NCBI GenBank assembly: GCA_016206685.1
Contig: JACQRB010000056.1
Location: forward strand, 1 to 48,329
DNA length: 48,329 bases
Reading direction: 5' to 3'
Source of the DNA: Candidatus Omnitrophota bacterium
Lineage (GTDB): Bacteria > Omnitrophota > Gorgyraeia > Aquiviventales > Aquiviventaceae
Part shown: positions 23,661 through 36,622 of the stretch, in pieces
Numbering within the stretch: position 1 is the stretch's first letter
Layout of the letters: each line of letters opens with the position of its first letter
Made by a program: the position numbers and the translations under genes
Notes under the pieces: model-generated
Database searches by the model: none
Told to the model about the DNA's origin: nothing
The model's input: the letters and a program-made list of their open reading frames with translations, nothing else

Positions 23661-25976
23661 CTAGCGGGTCTTCAACAACGCGGTGAAGTCAACGTCGCGT
23701 TGGTCGTGGTCAATGAGCTCCACCTGCCGGCTCAAGGGACTGAAATGGAGGATCTGGCTGGTCGGCAGGTTGCCGGAGCGGATGCTGGGCCGGAGGATGT
23801 ACGTGCCTGGCGGGAGGTCACTGGCCCGATAGAGGCCTTTGGCGTCCGTCGTCACGTAGCGCGATCGTTCACCCGCTCGTGCGAGCTCGATCGTCGCCCC
23901 TGCAAGCCGCCCCCCGGTGTCCGTGAGGATCTGGCCCGCGATGGTCAGGCTCGTTTCGCGCACGCGCACCCGAATCGTCTCGGCATCCTCCAGCGACCCG
24001 TCAGTGGCGACCACGGTGACGGCGTACGAGCCGGCCTGATCTGCTCGCGGGGTCCAGCTCAACACCCCGGTTCCGGCGCCGCGGGCTGTGAACGTCGCGC
24101 CATCCGGCAGGGGTGAGGCGGCGATCCCCACCGTTTCGTGATCGGGATCGCGGGCGCGCACCTCGAACGTCAGGAGCTTGCGCTCGTCCACCGAGCGGTC
24201 CCCGATCCGATCGAGGAGGGGCCTGCGGTTGGTATTGACGACCTTGATCGTCGTGCGCTGCCCGGCGCACTGTTGCTCCGGGTCACAGACTTCGAAGCGC
24301 ACATCCTGATGGAGCGTGGCGGGGGAATCCTGGGAGGTCAGGTCAAAGTCCGGGGTGCCGCCGGCTGAACAGGCGGCGGCATCGAAGCGCATCCAGGGCG
24401 GGAGCAGGAAGGCTTGACACGTCAGCGGATCCCCATCCGGATCCGTGACGATGGGGGTGATCGTCAGGGTCTTGCCCTCAGGGACGACGTGGGTGCCGAG
24501 TGGATTCATGACCGGAGGCCGGTTGACATTGATGACGCTGATCGCGATTTCCTCCCGGTCGCACAGGGGCTGGGTGTCGCAGACGTCGAAGCGGACGCCT
24601 TCATAGACCGTGGTAGACCGTTTCTGAGAGGCTTCGGTAAAATCCGGCGTGCCGTAGACTTGTCTCGTGGTCGGATCAAAGTGAGCCCAGGGGGGCAGGT
24701 TCGTCGCCTGGAAGGCGAGGGGATCTTTGGGGCCGTCCCGGTCTACCGCGCTGACCGTGAAGGCGAGGGTCACGCCCTCCGGGACGGTTTTGGACCCGAT
24801 CGGAATCAGCTCCGGGGCATGGTTGGCATTGAGGACTTTGACCTCGACCCGCTCGGCCGTGGTGGTGTTGTGGGCGCGATCGATCGCCAGGGCTTCAATG
24901 GCATGAGTCCCATTCGACACCGTCGTGGTGTCCCAACTGACCACATAGGGGTCGCTGACGGCCACGCCAACCGCCAGCCCATCCACCAGGAACTTCACCG
25001 TTTCGATCCCGATGGCATCGCCGGCCTCGGCCTGGAGTGTGACGGTGCCGGCCACGGGCGTTCCGGGCAGGGGAGCGATGAGATGCGCTCGCGGCGGGGT
25101 GTTATCCACGGTGACGGTCACGGGCGGCGTCGTGCCAAGATTGAGATCCGGATCGGAGGCGCTGGCGATGAGCGCGTGCGGGCCATCGGCGTCCCGGCGC
25201 GTGTCCCAACTGACTTCATACGGAGCCGTCTCATCAGTGCCGATGAGGGTCCCGTCTTTGGTGACCCTCACCTGGGTCACGCCTTCATGATCCGTTGCGC
25301 TGACGCGGATGGTGACCGTGCCCCTGAGCGTTTCTCCCTGCCTGGGCGCGTCGAGGACGACGCGGGGGGGTTGGGTATCGAAGCCGGAGCGGGACGCGCC
25401 TGTCAGGTTCTCACCCCGGAAGACCACCATCTCGCCAAGCTGGATCCCGGTAATCTTGACGGTGGAACCGGGCGCAAAACCCGGCGTCTGTCCCGCCGGC
25501 GCGAGGCGCCAGATGCGCCCCCGGCGATCGCGCAGCTGATAGGGAAAACGCTTGGGGGCGTCCGGCGCACTCGCGCGCAGAGGCTCAATGACGCCCTCCA
25601 GGCTGACCGAACGCTCCAGGACTGGTTGGACGTCGGGGGGCATCGTGTCGTAGGCGCCTTCCGGGAGGGCGGCTCGCAGCACGATGGCCGGGTCCATCGC
25701 GATGGTCGCCTTGAGGATGGCCTGGCGTCGGCTCACGAGCTGTCGCAGGCTCTTGGCGAGCGTCGCTCGCTCGGCGCCGCTGGCGTTGGCATACCGGTCG
25801 CGGGCGATCAGGACTTCCTTGGTGAGCTGGTCGAGCGAGATTGACTGGCCGGATCCGATGACGACTTTGACGTCTTTCGCCAGGCTCGCCGTTGAGGGAA
25901 GGCTGCACGCGGTTGCCAGGCACGCGGCCACAGCCCATCGCCGCGGGATGGCCGGACTTCCTCTGTGTGTTCGCAT
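23661..25976 (-). CDS. Large secreted protein with Ig-like and cadherin-like repeats and C-terminal carboxypeptidase-regulatory-like domain
   Basis: Two PPRVVLDAPRQGETLRGTVTIRVSATD / PPRAHLIAPLPGTPVAGTVTLQAEAGD modules; three NRPPVMNPLGTHVVPEGKTLTITPIVTDPDGDPL-like modules; LTIAGQILTDTGGRLAGATIELARAGERSRYVTTDAKGLYRASDLPPGTYILRPS. Confidence 0.85.
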   Translation of the reverse strand: MRTHRGSPAIPRRWAVAACLATACSLPSTASLAKDVKVVIGSGQSISLDQLTKEVLIARDRYANASGAERATLAKSLRQLVSRRQAILKATIAMDPAIVLRAALPEGAYDTMPPDVQPVLERSVSLEGVIEPLRASAPDAPKRFPYQLRDRRGRIWRLAPAGQTPGFAPGSTVKITGIQLGEMVVFRGENLTGASRSGFDTQPPRVVLDAPRQGETLRGTVTIRVSATDHEGVTQVRVTKDGTLIGTDETAPYEVSWDTRRDADGPHALIASASDPDLNLGTTPPVTVTVDNTPPRAHLIAPLPGTPVAGTVTLQAEAGDAIGIETVKFLVDGLAVGVAVSDPYVVSWDTTTVSNGTHAIEALAIDRAHNTTTAERVEVKVLNANHAPELIPIGSKTVPEGVTLAFTVSAVDRDGPKDPLAFQATNLPPWAHFDPTTRQVYGTPDFTEASQKRSTTVYEGVRFDVCDTQPLCDREEIAISVINVNRPPVMNPLGTHVVPEGKTLTITPIVTDPDGDPLTCQAFLLPPWMRFDAAACSAGGTPDFDLTSQDSPATLHQDVRFEVCDPEQQCAGQRTTIKVVNTNRRPLLDRIGDRSVDERKLLTFEVRARDPDHETVGIAASPLPDGATFTARGAGTGVLSWTPRADQAGSYAVTVVATDGSLEDAETIRVRVRETSLTIAGQILTDTGGRLAGATIELARAGERSRYVTTDAKGLYRASDLPPGTYILRPSIRSGNLPTSQILHFSPLSRQVELIDHDQRDVDFTALLKTR

Positions 25977-26034
25977 CGGGAGAAACTTGTATGCGGTGTG
26001 GCCAAGAGTATATCATAGCCGATGAGCGGGAGGC

Positions 26035-26412
26035 ATGCAGCGACCAAGAACGTTGTGGATGAGCGTGGGGTACGCGGTTCGGGGTCTGTCGTATGCGGTG
26101 ACGACCCAGCGCAACGTCCGTCTTCATCTGGGCGCCGGGCTGTCGGCCCTGGCCCTGGCGAGCTGGCTGGAGGTGAGCGTGGCCGAGTGGCTGGTCGTGT
26201 GTCTGACGGCGACGCTCGTCCTGGTGGCCGAGCTCCTCAACACCGCGGTGGAGGCCTTCGTGGACATGGTCTCTCCAGAGCATCGCGAGGAGGCGAGGAT
26301 CATCAAGGACGTGGCGGCCGGCGCGGTGCTCGCCTGTTGCGCGAGTGCGGTGGTGGTGGCGGGCGCGCTCCTGCTCCCGCGACTTCTGCATCGGCTCTTG
26401 CTGTCTTCGTGA
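26035..26412 (+). CDS. dgkA: Diacylglycerol kinase (prokaryotic DgkA family)
   Basis: GLSYAVTTQRNVRLHL, AELLNTAVEAFVDMVSPEHREEARIIKDVAAGAVL. Confidence 0.92.
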   Translation: MQRPRTLWMSVGYAVRGLSYAVTTQRNVRLHLGAGLSALALASWLEVSVAEWLVVCLTATLVLVAELLNTAVEAFVDMVSPEHREEARIIKDVAAGAVLACCASAVVVAGALLLPRLLHRLLLSS

Positions 26413-27644
26413 TGCCAAAAACATTACGGCGTGCGGCGTTCGCCCACGGCTTCCTCGCCATCTGCGTCGTCGGGATGTCTGCGGGGCGCGCCGCTGAGCC
26501 TCCGCCAGCCTCCGCCGTAGACCCTCAGCGATACCGCCAGCTCGGCGAACAGCTGGCTGGGGAAGGTCGCTATCAAGAAGCCGCCGAAGTCTTCAGGCAG
26601 GCGGCGATCCTCTCTCAACAAGAGAGGGTTGAGAGCGAAGACGCCACACGCCTGAGCCAATGGCACGCCAAACAGGCCCAGGCGGCCCTGGCCGCCCGTC
26701 AGCCGCTCCAAGCCCTGGCCCACGCCGAACGCGCCACCGAGTTCGATCCCCGCAACCGCCTCGCCACGTCGCTCCTCGCCAAGGCCAGGCGCCTGGCTGA
26801 AGAGAACCGGCAACGCCTCGCCAAGAAAACCCAGCTCATGGCGCAGGCCGCGGCGAGCGAGCGCGACGGGGATCTCCGGCGCGCCTTGACGCGCTTGAAG
26901 AGCGCCCAGACGGCGGATCCTGACGACGCCCAGGTCCGGCAGGCGATCGCGAAGCTCCACACGCGCCTGACGAGTCGCAAGCCCCGCATTCAGCGCGCGG
27001 CGGAGTTCACGCTCCTTCCGCGCAGGCCCTTGGTGGAGGAGTATAGCGTGAGCCCCGGCGATGTCTTGGAAGTGTTTGTCTGGCAGCAACCCGATCTCAC
27101 CCGCGATGTCATCGTCAGGCCCGATGGGCGGCTGTCGTTCCCGCTCGTCGGCGATGTGGATGCCGCGGGGCTGAATCTGACCCAGCTCGATCAGATCATC
27201 ACCCAACGCCTGAAAGCCTACGTGCGGTTTCCGGATGTCTCCCTGGCGATCAAGCGCTTCGGGGGAACCAAGACGATCGTCCTCGGGGAAGTGGCGAGCC
27301 CCGGGGTCTATGTGCCGGCCGGTGAGGGACGGGTGCTCGAGGTGGTCGCGATGGCGGGGGGGTTTACGAAGGACGCCAAAAAAGAGAACGTCATGCTGAT
27401 CCGCGGAGGCCTGGCGGAACCGCAGGTGGCGAAGCTGAATCTGGCGAAGGCGCTGGATCGCGGCGCGCTCGAAGAGAACGTGGCCTTGCAGCCCGATGAC
27501 ATCCTCTTCGTCCCCAAAGGGGGGATCGTCAGCACGCTGGACTTCATGGAAGAGTTCTACCCGACGCTGTCGGAGCTCTTGGTGGGCCAGAGCATCGCGA
27601 CGAACTTCGGGACGCGAGAAACCAGCGGCGGGATTACGCGCTAA
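26412..27644 (+). CDS. Polysaccharide export outer-membrane protein (Wza-like, Poly_export + SLBB) with N-terminal TPR-like region
   Basis: YSVSPGDVLEVFVWQQPDLTRDVIVRPDGRLSFPLVGDVDAAGLNLTQLDQIITQRL...KTIVLGEVASPGVYVP. Confidence 0.92.
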   Translation: MPKTLRRAAFAHGFLAICVVGMSAGRAAEPPPASAVDPQRYRQLGEQLAGEGRYQEAAEVFRQAAILSQQERVESEDATRLSQWHAKQAQAALAARQPLQALAHAERATEFDPRNRLATSLLAKARRLAEENRQRLAKKTQLMAQAAASERDGDLRRALTRLKSAQTADPDDAQVRQAIAKLHTRLTSRKPRIQRAAEFTLLPRRPLVEEYSVSPGDVLEVFVWQQPDLTRDVIVRPDGRLSFPLVGDVDAAGLNLTQLDQIITQRLKAYVRFPDVSLAIKRFGGTKTIVLGEVASPGVYVPAGEGRVLEVVAMAGGFTKDAKKENVMLIRGGLAEPQVAKLNLAKALDRGALEENVALQPDDILFVPKGGIVSTLDFMEEFYPTLSELLVGQSIATNFGTRETSGGITR

Positions 27645-28030
27645 CGATGCGGAGCCCGGTTCCCATACGAGACCCCTTCCCGTTCGTACGGCTTGCCCAG
27701 GGGAATCGTGGGGACGGCGGTGGAGCGGGGGTCATCGAGCTGCTGCAGCGCGGCCTCGTCCTCTTCGTCCTGGTAGAGCGGGCTTCGCAAGGATTTGTAG
27801 GCCTCTCCGAATCCATAGGAGAATCCGGGGGTCTCGTCGGGGTTGAGCGCCTCCTCGGGCGCGGCGGATGCCGGGTCGGGTGAGTAAATGCCTCCATACG
27901 TCACACCACTCCCAGACTCCAGGCGACTGCGCGGATCGACATCAATGATCGCGTCAATCAGATCGTCTGCCATGCCCATGGGCATGAAGAGCACGCACAT
28001 CAGGATTCCTGCCAGCAGCATTCTCATCAT
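27641..28030 (-). CDS. Small secreted acidic protein of unknown function, antisense in the EPS operon
   Basis: Signal peptide MMRMLLAGILMCVLFMPMGMADDLIDAIIDVDPRSRLESGSGVTYGG...; stop overlaps the stop of the Wza-like gene. Confidence 0.6.
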   Translation of the reverse strand: MMRMLLAGILMCVLFMPMGMADDLIDAIIDVDPRSRLESGSGVTYGGIYSPDPASAAPEEALNPDETPGFSYGFGEAYKSLRSPLYQDEEDEAALQQLDDPRSTAVPTIPLGKPYEREGVSYGNRAPHR

Positions 28031-28102
28031 CGGCCTCTCTAAAGAAGCATACCATGCGGGGTCGCGAGCGTCAACGCGCCTCGCGTCGCATGAGGCAGTG
28101 AG

Positions 28103-30064
28103 ATGGCCCAATACGAACTGAGTCTCACTGACTATTGGCGCATCTTGCGCAAGCGCTACCAGATTGTCGCGGGATCGGTCTTCCTCCTCCTCCTCATGAC
28201 GGTCATCTACCTCCAGCGGCAGGAGCCGGTCTATCAGACGTCGGCCAAGATCAAGCTGGAAAAATCCCAGATGGTCAGCGGAAATTTCTTTCAGGGCTTT
28301 CAGTCCTACTATGAAAATCCGATGGCGACGGAATCCCGCGTGGTGGAAAGTCGCTTGGTGACCGAGGGCATGGTGCGCCGGCTCTACCCGGACGTGGCGT
28401 CACAGGACCCCCTCAAATTTCAGCACCTGGTGGATCAGCTGCACGGCGGCGCGAAGGCGCAACCGATCGAAGAAACGAACATCATCGAGATCGTGGTGAC
28501 AGGGTCTGATCCCAAACGTGCGGCCGACATCGCGAACTTCACGGCGGAAGCCTACATTGAGACCAACCTGCAAGAGCGCAACAAGCAAGCCCGGAAAGTG
28601 CGCGAGTTTGTCGAAGTCCAACTCACCCAAACCGAGATCAAGCTCAGAACGGCCGAAGAAGCCGTCAGGCGGATGCGCGAGCAGGGCACGGCCACCGGGG
28701 TGGGAGCCGTGCTCCAGAGTCGCCTCACCGACCTCCAGGCCCAACTGACGAATCTGACCCCCCGGCTGACCGAGGCCCATCCGGACATCATCCGTCTGAA
28801 GGCGCAGATCGCGCAGATCGGGTCGCAGCTCCGCGCCCTTCCCGGGGCGGAGCTGGAGTTTGCGCGGTTGACCCGCGAACTCGAAATTAATCAAAAGATG
28901 TACGGCACGCTTCGGGAGCGGCTGGAAGAAGCGCGGATCGCCGAAGCGGAGAAGGTTCCCGATGCCTCGATCATCGAGCGGGCCATGCCGCCTCAAGCCC
29001 CCATCAGCCCACGCAAGCCACTCAGCCTGGCGATCGGGCTGTTGCTGGGTCTGCTCCTGGGATGCGTGCTGGCGTTTGTGACGGAGACGATGGACACCTC
29101 CATTGGGACCATCGAGGACGTGGAAACGCTCCTGAATCTGCCCGTGCTGGCGGTCATTCCGCACGTCCCCAAAGAGGAGAAGCGCGAGAGGCGGACCATC
29201 ATCCAGCTCAAACGCCAGTTGCGGTTGTTGCGCGCCAAGCCCAGGCTCCTCTTCAAGCCGCGCAAGGGGGTCGGACGCGATGATCGTCTGGCGCTCCATG
29301 TCCACTACGCGCCGAATTCCATCACCTCCGAGGCCTATCGGATTTTGCGGACCAACCTGAAGCTCTCGGCTGAGCGCAAGGTGATCCTGGTGACCAGTTC
29401 AGGACCGGGGGAAGGCAAAACCACCGTCCTGAGCAACCTGGGGATCGTGATCGCCCAGGGAGGCGCCAAGACCATGCTGCTCGCCAGCGACCTCCGACGG
29501 CCGGAACTCGATCGGGCGTTCGGGCTCTCGCGGGAAGAGCACGGGCTGTCCGATCTGCTCCAGGGCGCGGTTCCGCTGGAGCGGACGATCCGGGGCCTGT
29601 CGGATTTCATTCTTGGGAAATTCGGCTATGAGGAAGCCGTCAAGAACCCGTATCTGTCGAACTTGTTTATTCTCAGCACGGGCCGACTCCCCGAGAATCC
29701 CGTCGAGCTGATCGGGTCCAAGGGGATGCAGGACTTGTTGCACACCCTCCGGTCGCAATTCGACGTCATCCTGGTGGATGCCCCGCCGCTCCTGCCCGTC
29801 GCCGACAGCCTCTTGCTCGCCCCCTATGTGGATGGCGTCGTGCTCGTCTATGAGGTGGGCCGCATCTCCCGCGCGATGCTGCTGCGGGCCAAGACCCAAC
29901 TGGAAAGCGTCGGGGCGAAGGTGTTCGGGGTCGTGTTGAATCACGTGCGTCCGGAGGTCCAAACCCAGCCGCGCGACTATTACTACTATCGGCAGCGCTA
30001 TGCCTACGGCGAGAAACCGAAGGACGCTCACCCTGTTTCCTCGCCCACCCCTCCAACCAGTTGA
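28103..30064 (+). CDS. Wzz / BY-kinase fusion (chain-length determinant + capsular tyrosine kinase)
   Basis: Wzz N-terminus DYWRILRKRYQIVAGSVFLLLLM; ILVTSSGPGEGKTTVLSNLGIVIAQGGAKTMLLASDLRRPEL; DVILVDAPPLLPVAD; Tyr-rich tail DYYYYRQRYAYG. Confidence 0.93.
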   Translation: MAQYELSLTDYWRILRKRYQIVAGSVFLLLLMTVIYLQRQEPVYQTSAKIKLEKSQMVSGNFFQGFQSYYENPMATESRVVESRLVTEGMVRRLYPDVASQDPLKFQHLVDQLHGGAKAQPIEETNIIEIVVTGSDPKRAADIANFTAEAYIETNLQERNKQARKVREFVEVQLTQTEIKLRTAEEAVRRMREQGTATGVGAVLQSRLTDLQAQLTNLTPRLTEAHPDIIRLKAQIAQIGSQLRALPGAELEFARLTRELEINQKMYGTLRERLEEARIAEAEKVPDASIIERAMPPQAPISPRKPLSLAIGLLLGLLLGCVLAFVTETMDTSIGTIEDVETLLNLPVLAVIPHVPKEEKRERRTIIQLKRQLRLLRAKPRLLFKPRKGVGRDDRLALHVHYAPNSITSEAYRILRTNLKLSAERKVILVTSSGPGEGKTTVLSNLGIVIAQGGAKTMLLASDLRRPELDRAFGLSREEHGLSDLLQGAVPLERTIRGLSDFILGKFGYEEAVKNPYLSNLFILSTGRLPENPVELIGSKGMQDLLHTLRSQFDVILVDAPPLLPVADSLLLAPYVDGVVLVYEVGRISRAMLLRAKTQLESVGAKVFGVVLNHVRPEVQTQPRDYYYYRQRYAYGEKPKDAHPVSSPTPPTS

Positions 30065-30088
30065 CGCCCCGCTGGCGGTGTCGGCCCG

Positions 30089-33687
<3,599 letters not shown>

Positions 33688-33691
<4 letters not shown>

Positions 33692-34950
33692 CCGAGTTGA
33701 CCGCAAACATCCGGCGCAGCTTCGTCAGCCAAGGGATCGGGATGCTCCTGCGACTGGCCGTGAGCGTCCTGATCGCCAGGGCGCTTGGACCACACGCTCG
33801 GGGTGAATTGGCTCTGGCCTTATGGGTTCCGGCCATGTTTAACGCGGTGTTCTACTTTAGCCTCGGGGAGGCGGCCCTGGCCTTGATGAATCGTGCAGGG
33901 TATGCCAAAGCGCTCGTGGTGGCGAACCTGAATAGCTTCGCTCTGGTGGTGATTGGCCTTGGGTTGGTGTTGTATAGTGGGCTTTCCTCAGGGATCCTCC
34001 GGGCGCTGAAAGGACAGCTCCCAGGTGAGCTGTATGCGCTGGCGTTCTGGTTGTTTCCAATGACGCTCCTCTGGGCGTGCTGGGCCGCGGCGCATTTGGG
34101 ATTTGGCCATGTGATGCGAGTGAACTGGGGCAGGGCGCTCAACCAGGCGGCGTTACTGCTCATGTTACTGGCTTGTTGGCCGTTGCTTCGCCAGAGTGGA
34201 TATCTTGCCCTGATCGCCTATCTGGTCGGGGCAGGGGTCGAGCTCGCCTGGCTGGGCTATTGGCTGAGTCGACACGTGCCATTGCGACTGCGTTGGACCT
34301 CCTCCGTCCAACGGCAGCACTTCCGACTTGGCGCTCAGAATACCCTTGTTGTCTGGGTTGGCGCCCTGGCACAACGATTCGACCTGCTCTTGGTGAATGC
34401 GGTGGGTGGGGCGACTGGAGTGGGCATCTACGCGGTCGCGGCTGGCTTGCGAGATTTCGCCCTGGCGATTCCCGAAGTCTTTATCCGTCCCGTCATGTCG
34501 GAAGCCTCCGTGACCCCGCACCCGTCACGGATTCCACCACTGGGACGGACGCTGCGACAAGCGGCCGTGCTGCTTGTCAGCGCTGCGCTCGTCCTGAGTC
34601 TCCTCTCGCCGTGGCTGGTCCGTCAGTTGTACTCAGAGACATTCGCCGCTTCCGTGGGAGTGGCGCGATGGCTCTTCGTGGGATTCGTGGCGTTCGGTTT
34701 GTCGAACATCGTGTCCGCGATCCTGGTGGGGTTGGGACGGCCCGTCTTCTTGATCCTTTCGCAACTTGGTAGTCTAACGGCATTGCTTGGCGCGGCATGG
34801 TGGTTGGGACCGCGTTGGCACGTCACAGGCGTCGCGATCGCAGTCAGTCTGTCGCAGTGGGTGGGATTCCTGCTCTTGCTGGCGCTCATCTGGTGCAACG
34901 ACCCGGGGCTCCTGCGGTCCCTCTGGCAGTCTGCGAGGCGTCGTGAATGA
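33688..34950 (+). CDS. Polysaccharide flippase (Wzx / MOP superfamily)
   Basis: Multi-TM; RRSFVSQGIGMLLRLAVSVLIARALGPHARGELALALWVPAMFNAVFYFSLGEA. Confidence 0.85.
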
Positions 34951-35921
34951 GTCGGCGCGGCCGTTGGCTTCGATCCGTCCTCAGTGTGGCGCCGACCATT
35001 GGGCTGGCTCCAAGTCCTCTGGCACGCCCGGTGGGGATCAGCGCGATGGTGCGGGTCAAAAACGAAGAAGCGTGGGTCGAGCCATGCCTGCGGTCAGTCC
35101 ATGAGGCGGTGGACGAGCTGGTCGTCGTGGACAACGGCTCGACAGACCGCACCCCCCAGCTGCTCACGCGCCTGGCGCAGGAATTGGCCCCGAAGATGCG
35201 GCTATTTTGGAAGCCGGAGCTCGACCACGTGGCGCTGTCGAATTTTGCCCTTGCGCAAACGAGCTTTCGATGGGTCCTGAAGTGGGATGGAGATTTTGTG
35301 GCACACACCACCGGGCCCCTCGCGATTGCCACGCTGCGCACGCGGCTCCTCGCGCTTCCCCAGACGCGCCACGTGCATATCCATCTGACCTGCGTCGAGC
35401 TGATGGGGGACCTGTGGCATCAGTGTCCTGGGTGGGAAACCCGGACCGATCCCTTTGTGACGACGTATTCGCCAGCCCTGCGATTCGTCCGGGTCGTGAA
35501 GACCCTGCCCAGACACGAATTGGTGACATGGCCCTCGGTCTTGCGCGACATTCAGCAACCCGTGACATTTTGTTTTGAAGCCCTCCGGCTGCCGCTCTAC
35601 TATCAGATCTGCGCCTGGCGCGAGCCCTACTTCTTTCATCTCCAAGTGAAGAGCCCTCTGCGGATGTATGTACGAGACTGCTGGTCGGATTGGGCAGAGA
35701 ATACCCAGTTGCAGCGCCGATTTGGACGGATTGAAGCGTACGCCCTGCATCGGGCCCGAGAGGCGTGGGGAGTCCACACGCTTGAGGAAGCGGCCAACGC
35801 CTATATGGATCGAGTCCGCAAGATGCTGATTCCTTACGCCGTGGAGCGATTCGGGGAGCATCCGGTCTTGCTCAAACCCTATCTCTCCAAGCCTGAGCAC
35901 TCGCAGTCAATCGGAGGTTGA
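34947..35921 (+). CDS. Glycosyltransferase family 2-like
   Basis: GISAMVRVKNEEAWVEPCLRSVHEAVDELVVVDNGSTDRTPQLL...WVLKWDGDFVA. Confidence 0.85.
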   Translation: MSRRGRWLRSVLSVAPTIGLAPSPLARPVGISAMVRVKNEEAWVEPCLRSVHEAVDELVVVDNGSTDRTPQLLTRLAQELAPKMRLFWKPELDHVALSNFALAQTSFRWVLKWDGDFVAHTTGPLAIATLRTRLLALPQTRHVHIHLTCVELMGDLWHQCPGWETRTDPFVTTYSPALRFVRVVKTLPRHELVTWPSVLRDIQQPVTFCFEALRLPLYYQICAWREPYFFHLQVKSPLRMYVRDCWSDWAENTQLQRRFGRIEAYALHRAREAWGVHTLEEAANAYMDRVRKMLIPYAVERFGEHPVLLKPYLSKPEHSQSIGG

Positions 35922-36622
35922 AGACGGCTAGCCAGTACTACGAGCGCAGCTACTGGGAAGGCAAGTACGAGCGGCCCTATGAGCGCCGGCGGGCGCAGAT
36001 CATCCAAGCCATCTATGCCCGGATTCCCTTTCAATCAGGGTGGCTGGCGCTCGACCTTGGCGCAGGAAGTGGATTCTATGCCCACCTGTTGCAACAGCAG
36101 GGAGCACAGGTCGTGGCAGCCGATCTGGATCACGGGATCCTAGCGACGCTCAAGGGTCAACCGTGTTGGCCGGTCGTCTGTACCTGTGACCACGGCGCTC
36201 TTCCGTTGGATAATCGCTCACTTGAGATGGTGAATGCCTTGGACATCCTGGAACACCTCCATCAGCCATTGCGGCTGCTCGATGAGATCCAACGGGTTCT
36301 GAAACCAGGCGGCTATGCCCTCATTTCGACCCAGAATCGCAACTCCCTCGAAGGATTGAAAGGCAGGCTGTTTGCCAAACTGGCTGGCACCACATGGAAG
36401 GCGTGGGATGAGACCCATACCAAGATCTTTTCCTACAGGGAACTGATGCAGGAGGTGGCCAAGCGGCTCAAGGTGGTTGAATGTGGCGGGTATTACTTCG
36501 GGATTCACAGCGTCCGCGCGCACCCCCTTCCTCCACTCATCTGGCGTTCCTATACGACGGTTCCGGGGATTCGCGGACTTGGCTTTACGCTCTTCATCCT
36601 GGCACGCAAGGCACCCTCATGA
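35918..36622 (+). CDS. Class I SAM-dependent methyltransferase
   Basis: ALDLGAGSGFYAHLLQQQGAQVVAADLDHGIL; NALDILEHLHQPLRLLDEIQRVLKPGGYALISTQNRNS. Confidence 0.85.
   Translation: MKTASQYYERSYWEGKYERPYERRRAQIIQAIYARIPFQSGWLALDLGAGSGFYAHLLQQQGAQVVAADLDHGILATLKGQPCWPVVCTCDHGALPLDNRSLEMVNALDILEHLHQPLRLLDEIQRVLKPGGYALISTQNRNSLEGLKGRLFAKLAGTTWKAWDETHTKIFSYRELMQEVAKRLKVVECGGYYFGIHSVRAHPLPPLIWRSYTTVPGIRGLGFTLFILARKAPS

Noticed and set aside
24414-25844. 476-aa plus-strand ORF opposite the multi-Ig protein
   Set aside because: No recognisable domains, Arg/Gly/Asp-rich shadow translation; the minus strand has signal peptide and Ig modules.
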